From the NCBI GenBank assembly GCA_963778375.1, contig CAVZTX010000010.1:183250-247249 (forward strand): a stretch of 64,000 nucleotides of DNA, written 5' to 3'. The notes under the pieces were generated by a model. That model was not told the origin of the DNA and did not search any database. It saw only the letters and a program-made list of their open reading frames with translations. Numbering within the stretch: the first letter of the stretch is position 1; each line of letters begins with the position of its first letter. The position numbers and the translations under genes were made by a program. Below, piece by piece: positions 24,845-34,690 of the stretch. Origin of the DNA: CAVZTX01 sp963778375. GTDB lineage: Bacteria > Chloroflexota > Ktedonobacteria > Ktedonobacterales > Ktedonobacteraceae.

Positions 24845-27445
24845 ATGCCCATTGCATTTGATCGCAGTGTCTGCTGTGACTTAAACGAAACCATCTCACG
24901 TGAATGGCTCATCGCCAATGGCCGGGGAAGCTCCGCATCTGGAACCATCGCGGGCGTCCTCACGCGTATGCAGCATGGACTGCTCGTCGTATCGCCACCC
25001 GATGCAGCCACTCCACAGCTTTTACTAGCTAAAATCGATGAAGAGGTCGCATTCGATCAGCGTACCTACTATCTCGGCACCAACGAATATCGAGAAGGAA
25101 CACTCAATCCCTCCGGCTTTGTGCATCTTGAAACATTTCGCCTGGAAGAAGGCTTTCCCGTCTTCACCTATCGCCTGGGTGGCATCGACGGCGTCATGCT
25201 CGAAAAGCGCATCTGGATGCCTCACGGCCAGAACACCACCTACATCCAATACCGCGTTATACCCAACAACACCCCTTACGAACCCGCGAATGACACCCTC
25301 GATTGGAGCAGCATCGAGAAAACATCGAACAATAGCCATGCATACTCCTATACCTATCCTGAAGCAACTCAGCGCGTACTGAATCTCACACTGCTCCCAT
25401 TTACCGCCCATCGTCCCTACCATCAACCTCAATACGGAAATAACGATTGGCATTTCAACGTACTACCACTCCCTACCCTCCAGAACCCGTCTCCCGTAGG
25501 GGCACCTCTTGCGGGAACCCTGTCTGGGGACCAGGGAACCCTAACTCCTCCGGGTGTCCTGTCCCAACCAGTAACCCTTCCAAAGGGCGTCGCCGGTTGC
25601 ACAATACGTGCCTGGGAAGGCGCACAACCTTATCATCTCCTGGCAGTTGGTCACCCTGAGAGCGCGACCACCCTACTTCCTACAGGCGTCTGGTACTGGA
25701 AATTTTTACGCCGCCACGACCGAGCAGCGGGATTGCCACCGACCGATGATCTCTACCTCCCCGGAGTCATTCGCACCAAACTCTGGCCCGGCGAAGACGC
25801 TACATTGACGCTCATCGTTACAACAGAGGACCTCTCAACGCAAGTGCTCAGTCCCGGCCAGCTCAACGCCTTCTATAAACGCAGCGTGGAATATGAACGG
25901 AGCGTTTTACAACCTCAACCCCAGCGCTATTTCGGCGAAGGTGGTCAAACGGCACACTCCCTACACATTCTGCCAATCACCTCAGCAATCTCATCCGAGG
26001 AACGGCCCAATACCTCAACGCCAGGCACAACCCATCAACTTCCACAACGAGACGAGGAGACCGTGAGCGCGATACATCACCCCCAGCTCACAGATGAGGA
26101 GCTTTTACGGCTCCTTTTACAAGCAGGAGAGCGCTTTCTCACGCAGCGCACATTGCCAAAAAGCGAATGTACCGGCAACCACCCCCTGTTTGCGAGCGAA
26201 GTAGAACACGTCCCTGCGCTTATTCGCGGTTACTATGCTATCGAAGACAACACGCGTGATACATTGATTGCACTTCCCGGCCTCACACTCGCAACAGGCC
26301 ATTTTGATGAAGCTCGCCGCATGCTTAGTGTCCTGGCACGCTACTTCAAACAAGGTATGTTGCCGGATCGATTACCAACATCAGGGTCTTCGCTACAAGA
26401 AAGCGATTACAGGAGTGTTGACACAACGCTGTGGTACTTCTACGCACTAGACCACTACCTGCGAATGACTCGCGACTATGAACTCTTGCATGACCTCTAT
26501 CAGCGCCTCGTTAATAGCATCGACTGGTACATACAAGGTACCTATAACAGCATACAAGTAGACGCGCATGATAAATTATTGCGAGCACAAGCACCCGGCA
26601 AGGCCTTGACCTGGATGAATGCCATCGCCCATGATGTCCCCATCACTCCTCGTCAAGGAAAGGCCGTCGAGGTGAATGCCTTATGGTATCACGCCCTTTC
26701 GCTCATGCACGAATGGTCGCAGACACTATATTCGATGGGGCATATCAATCACACGACCACCAACTACCAGCAGCTAAGCGAACAGTGCAAAAATAGCTTC
26801 CAAACTCGCTTCTGGTATTCCGATGGTGGCTATCTCTACGACGTAATCGACAGCCCGCATGGCAATGATCCATCGCTTCGTCCCAACCAGTTGCTCGCCA
26901 TCTCCCTCCGTCACCCCGTGTTAGCGCAAGAACATCAACATGCCGTATTTGATCAAGTAACCCGGCATTTGCTCACCCCCTATGGCCTGCGCACCCTTGC
27001 TCCCCATGAAGCAGCATATCAAGGTCATCTTAAAGAAAACCAGGAGGAGCAGCCAGGAACACTTCATCAAGGCAGTGCCTGGTCCTGGCTCATTGGCCCA
27101 TATATCGACGCGTTGCTGTATATCCAGAGCACCACCCGAGATGCAGCAACCCCATCCTCCAACGAAGATTCGCCTCCCGAGCTGCGCAGTAGGACACCCA
27201 GGGAAAGAGCAGTAAGCATGTACCCAGAGCCTGTATGGCGAAAAGCCCTACACTTGCTACAGCCTTTCTGCCAGCAACTCTACGAAGATATGCTAGGAAA
27301 TATAGCAAGCACCTTTGACGGCGACGAGCCTCATAAGCCAGGATACCTCGCAGCATCCGCTATGAGCGTAGGAGAAATGTTACGTGTCTACAAGCTATTG
27401 ACGCGTATAAGCACTCGGCACTTTGACCAGGCGCTCTTAGTTTAA
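24845..27445 (+). CDS. Glycogen debranching enzyme (amylo-alpha-1,6-glucosidase type)
   Basis: The 866-residue protein matches archaeal/bacterial-type debranching enzymes. The N-terminal domain shows NGRGSSASGTIAGVLTRMQHGLLV (residues about 25-48), the family's opening motif, and the C-terminal part has the GH15-like alpha/alpha barrel with VDTTLWYFYALDHYLR and QLLAISLRHPVL. It would remove alpha-1,6 branches of glycogen or related glucans. A repeat of the 'gtagggg' family (25496-25522) is read in frame near residue 218 as PVGAPLAGTL. The tail after about residue 790 is variable. Confidence 0.85.
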   Translation: MPIAFDRSVCCDLNETISREWLIANGRGSSASGTIAGVLTRMQHGLLVVSPPDAATPQLLLAKIDEEVAFDQRTYYLGTNEYREGTLNPSGFVHLETFRLEEGFPVFTYRLGGIDGVMLEKRIWMPHGQNTTYIQYRVIPNNTPYEPANDTLDWSSIEKTSNNSHAYSYTYPEATQRVLNLTLLPFTAHRPYHQPQYGNNDWHFNVLPLPTLQNPSPVGAPLAGTLSGDQGTLTPPGVLSQPVTLPKGVAGCTIRAWEGAQPYHLLAVGHPESATTLLPTGVWYWKFLRRHDRAAGLPPTDDLYLPGVIRTKLWPGEDATLTLIVTTEDLSTQVLSPGQLNAFYKRSVEYERSVLQPQPQRYFGEGGQTAHSLHILPITSAISSEERPNTSTPGTTHQLPQRDEETVSAIHHPQLTDEELLRLLLQAGERFLTQRTLPKSECTGNHPLFASEVEHVPALIRGYYAIEDNTRDTLIALPGLTLATGHFDEARRMLSVLARYFKQGMLPDRLPTSGSSLQESDYRSVDTTLWYFYALDHYLRMTRDYELLHDLYQRLVNSIDWYIQGTYNSIQVDAHDKLLRAQAPGKALTWMNAIAHDVPITPRQGKAVEVNALWYHALSLMHEWSQTLYSMGHINHTTTNYQQLSEQCKNSFQTRFWYSDGGYLYDVIDSPHGNDPSLRPNQLLAISLRHPVLAQEHQHAVFDQVTRHLLTPYGLRTLAPHEAAYQGHLKENQEEQPGTLHQGSAWSWLIGPYIDALLYIQSTTRDAATPSSNEDSPPELRSRTPRERAVSMYPEPVWRKALHLLQPFCQQLYEDMLGNIASTFDGDEPHKPGYLAASAMSVGEMLRVYKLLTRISTRHFDQALLV
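25496..25522. repeat. Dispersed repeat in the debranching-enzyme gene
   Basis: GTAGGGGCACCTCTTGCGGG opens this 27-bp repeat, closely related to the one at 18954 in the SbcC-like gene. It keeps the frame open and adds a Pro/Gly/Ala-rich loop. Confidence 0.65.
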
Positions 27446-27476
27446 ATCTCTTTCCCACCACTTCTGCACAATTTTC

Positions 27477-27513
27477 CACCGAGTTGTCCACAGTAACTGT
27501 GGACAACTCGGTG
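27477..27513. repeat. 37-nt near-perfect palindrome with DnaA-like arms
   Basis: Two 18-nt arms (27477-27494 and 27496-27513) are exact reverse complements around a single A. Each arm holds TTGTCCACA or its complement, one base off the DnaA box TTATCCACA. It is 32 bp past the debranching-enzyme stop, so it may act as a terminator as well as a protein-binding site. No T-run follows. Confidence 0.75.
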
Positions 27514-27519
27514 ACTTTT

Positions 27520-28700
27520 CTCCGTATTTACTTTTCCACAATCTCGGTGGATAACTTTTCCACGCTTTCCACCTAACGAACAATAGGTTAATGGTTATTC
27601 ACAATCTCGGTGGATAACTTTTCCACCTATTTCTACAGCTTAAACGCTAGTGAGAACTTATCAACAAAAATGGTGGATAACTTTTCCACATTCTCCACAT
27701 ACCTGGCATATAGGCAATCAGTTATCCACAATCTCGGTGGATAAGTTATATACAATTTTCACAGAGCTATCAAGCTAGCTACCATTTATCCACGATTACA
27801 GTGGATAACTTTTCCACATTCTCCACATACCTGGAACAATCTCGTCAAGAATTGATAAGTACAGAGCAAATAGAAATAGAACATTTCCCAATAGAGCCAA
27901 CTCTCCACAAAAGCCTTTGGTGAGGATAGTCTTTGATAAATCTCTTGCTTAGCATCTTTGAAAGACGAGATATTTCGAAATATGCTGAGGAAAACGGAAT
28001 AGATGTTCTACGTGCATAATACCCTCATAGGGTAAAAAGTGGATAAACTGGCTAAAATTGTGGACAACCTTACCAAATTGTGTAAAAGTCCCCTCGTAGA
28101 TTTTTATGTATCACGATTATCCAAATTATAAAAGGATGAGCTAACTAGAGTTTCTCTACTTAAAACAGCAATATGTTGTAACTTTTAAGTGCTTCTCATT
28201 ACCTTCAGTAGTAAGAAGCACAAGTGTCACTACTGTCACTTTCACAATCACTTCTCGCTCCCTCCCACTCAGCCATGAAGGCCTATCCAAAAGACGCAAC
28301 AAGATACTTATGCACAATTGATGTGGATAATTTTTCCACATTTCTGGGAGATGGGGATAACCTGAAATATGTATTCACACGATCGGTGGATAACTTATCC
28401 ACCATATTTCTTATTTACAGCATGCTTGTTTCTGATTATCCCCATATTACTTGTGATTATCCACTTGCTCTACTCTTTTATCCTCATGCTATCCACCTGT
28501 GGAAAAAAAGGTGGATAAGTTATCCACCTGAATTAAAACCTCTTCAGAAGCGATTGTACGATCTCGGCAAGCAGTTTAGTAAGTTTTTTTTAGGGGTTTA
28601 TCCACTTATCCACAGCCCCTATTACTGCTACGGTAATATACTTATCTTATTAATAATAAAGAATCTTAGTATATAGTGCGTGGGGATAAGTGGATAAACC
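27520..28700. other. oriC: Candidate replication origin: DnaA-box cluster
   Basis: A gene-free region with about 17 copies of TTATCCAC(N). Perfect TTATCCACA boxes are at 27722-27730, 28606-28614 and, on the minus strand, 28322-28330. Further boxes with one change at the last base start at 27546, 27609, 27672, 27736, 27786, 27800, 28038, 28385, 28395, 28457, 28510, 28520, 28598 and 28689. Five at the left end repeat every 63-64 bp (about six helical turns) in the same orientation, most as the unit GGTGGATAACTTTTCCAC. An AT-rich stretch at 28621-28676 could be the unwinding element. The dnaG gene follows. No dnaA is present, so it could also be a DnaA-titration or dnaG-control region. Confidence 0.7.
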
Positions 28701-28853
28701 GGTACCTCACTGATTACCATTAGAGTAAGCTTTCTAATCCTTCCTATTTTTTATACGCAAGCATGGAAACTTCCTGATTTTGGCGGTTTGAACAGATTGT
28801 GCCTTTCGGAGGGATAAAAATTCGTACGAGTAAATAGTACATATGGATGCTTC

Positions 28854-28883
28854 TTGCCATAACTTTATGAATTTATGTATAAT
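28854..28883 (+). promoter_or_regulatory. Candidate promoter of dnaG
   Basis: TTGCCA (28854-28859) and TATAAT (28878-28883) are separated by 18 bp. Transcription would begin near 28890, about 110 nt before the dnaG ATG. Confidence 0.55.
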
Positions 28884-29001
28884 GACGCGACTTTCTGCAA
28901 TATTGCTCGTTATATTTGGTGGGACAAACCAATTCACCACGTTTATCGACAGAACGCGATCAGTAAGCCCTAAGGACAGGGCACAAAGAACATAAGGGTC
29001 T

Positions 29002-31131
29002 ATGGCATCTATCATTGAGACGATCAAAGCAAAAGTAGACGTGGTTGAAGAGATTGGTCTAGTTGTCGCCCTACAGAAATCGGGGAAAGCATTTAAGGGG
29101 CTTTGTCCATTTCACAACGAGCGCACTCCATCGTTTTACGTATTTGGAGAGTCACAGACCTGGCGCTGCTTTGGTTGCAACGAAGGCGGCGATATCTTCA
29201 CCTTTGTACAGAAGCAGCAAGGACTGGAATTTCGTGAAGCGCTGCAGTATTTGGCAGAAAAAGCCGGTGTAGCGATTGAAGAGTATGGCAGCCGAAATCC
29301 TGAGGAAGAGCGGGAAATCAATATTGCTAAGGATCGGCTGCGCAAACTCAACGAAGATGCGATGCTCTGGTTTCACCAGATGCTGTTACGTTCCAAAGAT
29401 GCAGCAGGCGCACGTGGGTATGTACAAAGTCGCGGCATTTCGTCTGACTCTGTTATTGCCTTCGGTCTGGGGTATGCTCCCGATTCATGGGATGGGCTGA
29501 GTCACTACCTGCTTAGCCTGGGTTATACCGAGCGCGAGTTGGTAAGTGGAGGTCTCGCACGCGAGCGGGATGGAGCGATAGGTGTGCCTGCTCCGTCGGG
29601 AGCGAGTAACGATGGAGTTGGGAAAAGTGGCGGGGTCTATGATTACTTTCGAAGTCGAATAATCTTTCCTATTCGGGATATGCGTGGTCGGGTAATAGGC
29701 TTTGGTGGACGGGCGCTGGGGGGTGGGCAACCAAAGTATCTCAACTCACCTCAAACTCTATTGTTTGAAAAAAATAGCGTCCTCTATGCACTGGATATGG
29801 CGAAGGATGCAATAAAGCTTGCAAAACAGGTGATTATTGTTGAAGGGTATGTAGACGCGGTTATTGCACATCAATATGGAACAAAACAGACGGTGGCATG
29901 TATCGGTAGTGCCATCACCGAAAAGCACATTCTACAGTTGAAGAAATTGACAAAGCAGGTGACGCTCGCTTTGGACCCCGATGCCGCGGGAGCAACCGCA
30001 ACTGAGCACGGGATCCAGGAGGCGCTAAAGGCCTTTGACCGCACTCTAGTCCCGGTGCCTTTGCCTGCCGAGGGTCGTAGGCGCATAAATGCTGATGTAG
30101 CAGGTAGGGAACGCAAACGGCATGAACCACGAGGGATGATCCGACTGGAAGAGCAGGTAGATGCAGAAATCAATGTACTGCAACTACCACCCGGTGAAGA
30201 TCCAGACGAGGTCATTCGGCATGATTTTTCGGCCTGGTCGTATGCAGTATTGCATCCATTGTCGTTAGTAGACTACTACTTTATAGCCAGGACGACAGGC
30301 CTCGATTTGCGAGAACCAGGTGGTAAAAGTGAGGCTGCGAAGCGTTTACTTCCGATAATAGGTATGATTTCCGACCGCGTAAAACGGGATGCCTATCTTC
30401 GGAAGCTCGCCGCTATGATTGCTATTGACGAGCGCAGTCTCAACGATGAATTGCAGCGAGTGCTAAGGGGACAGAGGCCTGCGGGTGTTACTGCATCGTT
30501 TTCGGCTCCAATGAAGCAAGGCGACCGTATGATGGGAGCACCCCTTGTGGATGTTCAGGGAACCGGGGATGGAGAGGTAGGAGAGAAAGAAACAGGAGAA
30601 GAGGAAACAGCAAAGAACTCACGGAAGCAAGAACAAATAAGAACATTTGGACTTGACAGAGGTAGCAGAAGTAGGTTACAATGGGAGGACTACCTAATTG
30701 GGCTACTCTTGCAAAATCCTGGGTTAAGTACGCATGTTTGTGGTATAATAAACGATGGTGACTTTGCTGGGACAGACACGCGGGAGTTGTACCACATTTT
30801 CAACTCTGTGTATCAACGTGACTCTTCCCCCTTATTTCAATCCTTTGAGGAGTGTGTGCCTTCTACCTTGCTCGCAACGGTGGACAGGGCGCGGAAGTGT
30901 GTTGAGTCGAGGTCTCCGTTAGAGGGAGTAGGACTGGTCAAAGCCGCCGTCCAATGTGCTACCCGGCTCAGACGTGCACGCTTATTACAATTGAATACGG
31001 ATGTACAGTTTCTCTTGAAAGAGGCAAAAGAAGCTGGTGATGGGGCTGCAGTGCAACAATTCCAGCAGCAACTGTTGGGAATTTACCAGCAGTTGCGAAC
31101 AATTGACTCGGCAATGCATTTGCAAGGATGA
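29002..31131 (+). CDS. dnaG: DNA primase
   Basis: Makes the RNA primers for replication. The N-terminal CHC2 zinc finger uses Cys35, His38, Cys56 and Cys59. The catalytic core has YDYFRSRIIFPIRD and GFGGRALG, and the TOPRIM domain carries VIIVEGYVDAV near residue 279 and LALDPDAAG. The C-terminal region beyond residue 500 has a low-complexity Glu/Gly linker, including a trace of a dispersed repeat (30534), before a helical helicase-binding-type tail. The 709-residue length is somewhat long. It precedes the primary sigma factor as in the classic macromolecular synthesis operon, though rpsU is absent. Confidence 0.96.
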   Translation: MASIIETIKAKVDVVEEIGLVVALQKSGKAFKGLCPFHNERTPSFYVFGESQTWRCFGCNEGGDIFTFVQKQQGLEFREALQYLAEKAGVAIEEYGSRNPEEEREINIAKDRLRKLNEDAMLWFHQMLLRSKDAAGARGYVQSRGISSDSVIAFGLGYAPDSWDGLSHYLLSLGYTERELVSGGLARERDGAIGVPAPSGASNDGVGKSGGVYDYFRSRIIFPIRDMRGRVIGFGGRALGGGQPKYLNSPQTLLFEKNSVLYALDMAKDAIKLAKQVIIVEGYVDAVIAHQYGTKQTVACIGSAITEKHILQLKKLTKQVTLALDPDAAGATATEHGIQEALKAFDRTLVPVPLPAEGRRRINADVAGRERKRHEPRGMIRLEEQVDAEINVLQLPPGEDPDEVIRHDFSAWSYAVLHPLSLVDYYFIARTTGLDLREPGGKSEAAKRLLPIIGMISDRVKRDAYLRKLAAMIAIDERSLNDELQRVLRGQRPAGVTASFSAPMKQGDRMMGAPLVDVQGTGDGEVGEKETGEEETAKNSRKQEQIRTFGLDRGSRSRLQWEDYLIGLLLQNPGLSTHVCGIINDGDFAGTDTRELYHIFNSVYQRDSSPLFQSFEECVPSTLLATVDRARKCVESRSPLEGVGLVKAAVQCATRLRRARLLQLNTDVQFLLKEAKEAGDGAAVQQFQQQLLGIYQQLRTIDSAMHLQG
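30534..30560. repeat. Degenerate dispersed repeat in dnaG
   Basis: The sequence GGAGCACCCCTTGTGGATGT resembles the 27-bp repeats at 18954 and 25496. It lies in the variable linker of the primase and is read in frame. Confidence 0.4.
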
Positions 31132-31270
31132 ATAATTTCAACCTTGCCCTGTATGATGAATCGCAGCGGAGCGCGGAATCATTATTAATTAAAAAATTGG
31201 ATCAGGAGATAGGCGTTATCACTTTTATTCGTTTATCATTGATGCCTGTTTTCTGAAGGGGGATGCCAAA

Positions 31271-32539
31271 ATGGTGAATTCGGAACAAGAAGTGATCGAT
31301 TTAGTAGACATTGAACATGTTAGCACGGGACCTTTGAGAGATGTATTCATGGTTGAACCTTTTGAAGAGTCCCTCTTGAGCGGTAAGGGAATTAGTATCG
31401 ACGATCTAGGTTCACAGGCTCATGCGACGACCAGTGGAACGCTTGTCACCTCTATTGATACGCAGGAGTCATACGACCTGTTTTCTAAACTGCAGGACGA
31501 AGAAGCTATGGATGCTCTGGATCCAACCAAGGAACCACCCGTGGACTGGGTGCCTGGCCCCGAAGACGACGTTGATGTCGAGGTCATGGCAAATGCCAAA
31601 TGGGACGATCTGTCCGGCCATCTGCATGATGGTTTCGGTATTGTAGTCGCTGATCTCGAGAGCAGCCTGGACGACCCTGTGCGCATGTACTTGCGCGAGA
31701 TCGGCCGAGTCCCTCTGTTGTCGGCGGAAGAAGAGGTGAGGCTGGCGCAGCGCATGGGGCGCGGCAGAGCTGAACTTCTGAAGAAGCCAGCCAATCAGCG
31801 TATTATTGATGACGGTGAAGAGGCTCAGCGCCGCCTGACCGAGGCCAATCTGCGCCTGGTCGTGAGTGTTGCGAAAAAGTATATTGGCCGTGGGATGAGC
31901 CTGCTGGATTTGATCCAGGAGGGCAATATCGGCCTGATTCGTGCCGTTGAGAAATTCGACTACACGAAGGGCTTCAAATTCAGCACCTATGCCACCTGGT
32001 GGATTCGTCAGGCGATTACACGTGCGATTGCTGACCAGGCGCGCACCATTCGTATTCCGGTGCATATGGTGGAGACGATCAATCGGTTGATTCGTATCAG
32101 TCGCCGTTTGCTGCAAGACCTTGGTCGCGAACCTACATCCGAGGAGATTGCTGAGGAGATGGAGATTAGCCCGGAGAAGGTGCGTGAGATCATCAAGGTC
32201 AGCCAGGAGCCGGTGAGTCTGGAGACGCCAATTGGCGAGGAAGATGATAGCCACCTGGGTGATTTCATCGAGGACCACACAGCGCTTGCCCCTGCCGATG
32301 CGGCCAGTCACCAGTTGCTCAAGGAGCAGGTGGAGGATGTGCTTGACAGCTTGACCGAGCGCGAGCGCAAGGTGCTGCAATTGCGCTTTGGTCTGGATGA
32401 TGGTCGCAGTCGCACCCTTGAAGAAGTTGGCAAGGAGTTCCACGTAACGCGTGAGCGTATTCGTCAGATTGAAGCCAAGGCTTTGCGCAAGCTGCGTCAT
32501 CCCAGCCGCAGCCGCAAGCTGAAGGATTACCTGGACTGA
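31271..32539 (+). CDS. rpoD: Primary RNA polymerase sigma factor
   Basis: Directs RNA polymerase to housekeeping promoters. The 422-residue protein has an acidic N-terminal part, then region 1.2 (DDPVRMYLREIGRVPLL), region 2 with DLIQEGNIGLIRAVEKFDY and FSTYATWWIRQAI, region 3, and region 4 with TLEEVGKEFHVTRERIRQIE. These sequences are near-invariant in group 1 sigma factors. AAGGGGG precedes the ATG. The gene follows dnaG by 139 bp and is closed by a strong terminator. The symbol sigA would be equally suitable. Confidence 0.96.
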   Translation: MVNSEQEVIDLVDIEHVSTGPLRDVFMVEPFEESLLSGKGISIDDLGSQAHATTSGTLVTSIDTQESYDLFSKLQDEEAMDALDPTKEPPVDWVPGPEDDVDVEVMANAKWDDLSGHLHDGFGIVVADLESSLDDPVRMYLREIGRVPLLSAEEEVRLAQRMGRGRAELLKKPANQRIIDDGEEAQRRLTEANLRLVVSVAKKYIGRGMSLLDLIQEGNIGLIRAVEKFDYTKGFKFSTYATWWIRQAITRAIADQARTIRIPVHMVETINRLIRISRRLLQDLGREPTSEEIAEEMEISPEKVREIIKVSQEPVSLETPIGEEDDSHLGDFIEDHTALAPADAASHQLLKEQVEDVLDSLTERERKVLQLRFGLDDGRSRTLEEVGKEFHVTRERIRQIEAKALRKLRHPSRSRKLKDYLD

Positions 32540-32554
32540 GATTCTCAGGATGAG

Positions 32555-32589
32555 AAAGGCCACCAGCAATCTTCACTGGTGGCCTTTTT
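32555..32589 (+). terminator. Intrinsic terminator of the sigma factor gene
   Basis: AAAGGCCACCAG pairs with CTGGTGGCCTTT over 12 bp around a 9-nt loop, followed by T residues. It lies 15 bp past the stop codon. Confidence 0.92.
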
Positions 32590-32853
32590 ATTTCGTCTAT
32601 CTTCAGCAACGCAATATTGCCGAGGTGCAGGGCATTGATGGCGACAGAATAAAGTGGCAAAGCAAAAGATGCTTTCAGGCCGAGTGGTTTTCGTCCAACG
32701 TTTATGTCAAAACTAGAGGCGAGAAACATTTGTTTGCCAAATGAGACATTTGTGCCACGATGTAGTTCATAATGAAACTCTGTCTTGAGATAGGCGTAGA
32801 ATGCTTTGAGAAAATAAAACCCGATTTTGCTGAATAAGGAGCTAGGGCTGACA

Positions 32854-33828
32854 GTGAAAGCCAATACAGATACAGCACCAGTAATTTCCTGTGTGGATGT
32901 GACGAAAATCTATGAAACTGGAGTTGTTGCGCTCAAAGACCTCACGCTGGCGATTGAGCGAGGTATGAGCTTTGGTCTGCTCGGTGAAAATGGTGCAGGC
33001 AAATCTACATTGGTGCGCCTATTAATGGGATTTATCTTTCCGACGCGGGGACAGTTGAGCATACTAGGCGAGACGAATGTTCGTCTCGCGCATCCACGCC
33101 TAGGCTATCTACATGAGCGTCCTTACGTGGAGCTACGTTTTACAGGGAGGCGCTATCTCACCTATATGGCGGAACTGGCTAATGTGTGGGGCACAGTGAA
33201 CCGTGAGCGTGTTGCTGCTGTACTGGAGCTGGTTGACCTGAGCGATGCCGCGAGCAAGCGCATTGCTACCTATTCTAAGGGTATGCTTCAGCGGCTGAGT
33301 ATTGCCCAGGCCTTGCTCACCGATCCGGAACTGCTCATTCTGGATGAACCGACCAATGGCCTTGATCCATATAGCCAGTGGAAGGTGCGTCAAATCATTG
33401 CCGATTTGCGCAAACAGGCTAAAACACTTCTTATCTGCTCGCACTACCTAGCGGAGGTGGAAATGCTCTGCGATACCATTGGCATTTTGCGGCGCGGTCA
33501 ACTTGTGCAGCACGGAGCCGTTGCCGATCTTTTGCAGGGGCAAGACATTGTTGAGATTGTGCTGAGAAACGATCTTCTTGCCAGCGATGTTGTAGCTCGC
33601 CTGGGAATCACTGAGCAGATCATCGATACGCAGAATAACCAGCTTCGCATTCCTGCTGCCGCTCAGGGGAATATACTTGCAGCACTCGTTGCCGCCAATG
33701 TTTCCATCCACTCGCTCAATCCAGTAAGCAAGACGCTCGAAGAAGTCTATATACGTACCACTCGTCCTGAGACAGAGGTGCCCAATTTGCATGCAATTGG
33801 AACTGCGACTACTGATAGTAAGAGATAG
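32854..33828 (+). CDS. ABC exporter ATPase
   Basis: The ATP-binding subunit of an ABC-2-type exporter. Walker A is GENGAGKST, the signature region is YSKGMLQRLSIAQALL, Walker B is LLILDEPTNGLDP, and ICSHYLAEVEMLCD holds the H-loop. The C-terminal extension of about 80 residues is typical of exporters of the CcmA/NatA kind. GTG at 32854 is preferred over TTG at 32827 because AAGGAG lies 11 nt upstream. The permease gene follows after 11 nt. Substrate unknown. Confidence 0.88.
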   Translation: MKANTDTAPVISCVDVTKIYETGVVALKDLTLAIERGMSFGLLGENGAGKSTLVRLLMGFIFPTRGQLSILGETNVRLAHPRLGYLHERPYVELRFTGRRYLTYMAELANVWGTVNRERVAAVLELVDLSDAASKRIATYSKGMLQRLSIAQALLTDPELLILDEPTNGLDPYSQWKVRQIIADLRKQAKTLLICSHYLAEVEMLCDTIGILRRGQLVQHGAVADLLQGQDIVEIVLRNDLLASDVVARLGITEQIIDTQNNQLRIPAAAQGNILAALVAANVSIHSLNPVSKTLEEVYIRTTRPETEVPNLHAIGTATTDSKR

Positions 33829-33839
33829 GCAGGGAGATT

Positions 33840-34625
33840 ATGCAGGTGACCAAGCGCGATACACGCTTAAAATTAAAGCCTGTTGAGTTGCTCTCGGCTC
33901 TCTGGCGCATGCCGAGCGTCACCGTAGCCCGGTTGTTGCTGGAAAGCTACTTTCGCAGCGTCTGGCTTTGGGGAGAGATTGTATTAGTCCTCGCCTTTTT
34001 TGCTGCACTCTTTTTCCCGTTTCTTGAATATAGGTCATATTTCTATGGTACATCGAACTTTGACATGAGTGGCATTGCCATTCTAGGGGCGGCTATAATG
34101 GTGCGCCACTCTACAAGCGCTCGCGTCTATGTTTTGCTGGCACGCCTGCCTGCACGCGCCGCGTATAGTCGTGGGCTTATGCTGGCCACTGCTCTACTAC
34201 GCGTCCCACTCTTTTTGTTGTTGCTTGTGCTCGTACTTATTGCAGGGCGGCTTATTGATCCGGTGGCAGGTCCAATGGCAATTGGCGCTCTTGGACTATT
34301 ACCAAATATCATCCTGGTCTCTGTGCTGACGGTTGCTCTCTCCTCGCCGATGGCAAGGCGCATTGATCGGATATTCTTCCTTGCCTGGCTTGCTGCAGCC
34401 CTCTTTTCGCTTAGTCCAATCATTCAGCTTCCTACCTCATTCATCAACGTCTTGAGTATTGTACGTATCCCAATTCTGCCTCTTGCAGCCTGCTTCCAGA
34501 TAAGCACCTCCGGCAGTATTGGTTGGTCGGATACATGGGCATTTATTGTGGTGGCGTGCTATGTGGTAGGATTAGCATGGCTTGCGGGATATTGGTTGGA
34601 ACGGCGCGAGTTGCTCTTGCATTGA
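33840..34625 (+). CDS. ABC exporter membrane subunit
   Basis: The 261-residue protein has about six hydrophobic segments, starting at residue 40 (GEIVLVLAFFAALFFPFL), and no enzymatic motif. It directly follows the ATPase gene with GGGAGA before its ATG. This fits the membrane half of an ABC-2 exporter. The family is poorly conserved, so assignment depends on the neighbour. Confidence 0.72.
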   Translation: MQVTKRDTRLKLKPVELLSALWRMPSVTVARLLLESYFRSVWLWGEIVLVLAFFAALFFPFLEYRSYFYGTSNFDMSGIAILGAAIMVRHSTSARVYVLLARLPARAAYSRGLMLATALLRVPLFLLLLVLVLIAGRLIDPVAGPMAIGALGLLPNIILVSVLTVALSSPMARRIDRIFFLAWLAAALFSLSPIIQLPTSFINVLSIVRIPILPLAACFQISTSGSIGWSDTWAFIVVACYVVGLAWLAGYWLERRELLLH

Positions 34626-34690
34626 ACTAATTTCTCGCCTCAAGCAAAAATGGCTAGTCCAAATAGTGTGAAGTATGATACAATAGGCAT

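Noticed and set aside
27546..27817. The 63-bp phased units as a CRISPR array
   Set aside because: The repeats are only about 18 bp, spacers share sequence, and no cas gene is near; DnaA boxes explain the pattern.
28224..28676. A 150-codon open frame in the origin-like region
   Set aside because: Its sequence is built from DnaA-box-like repeats and AT-rich DNA; no ribosome site or protein character is visible.
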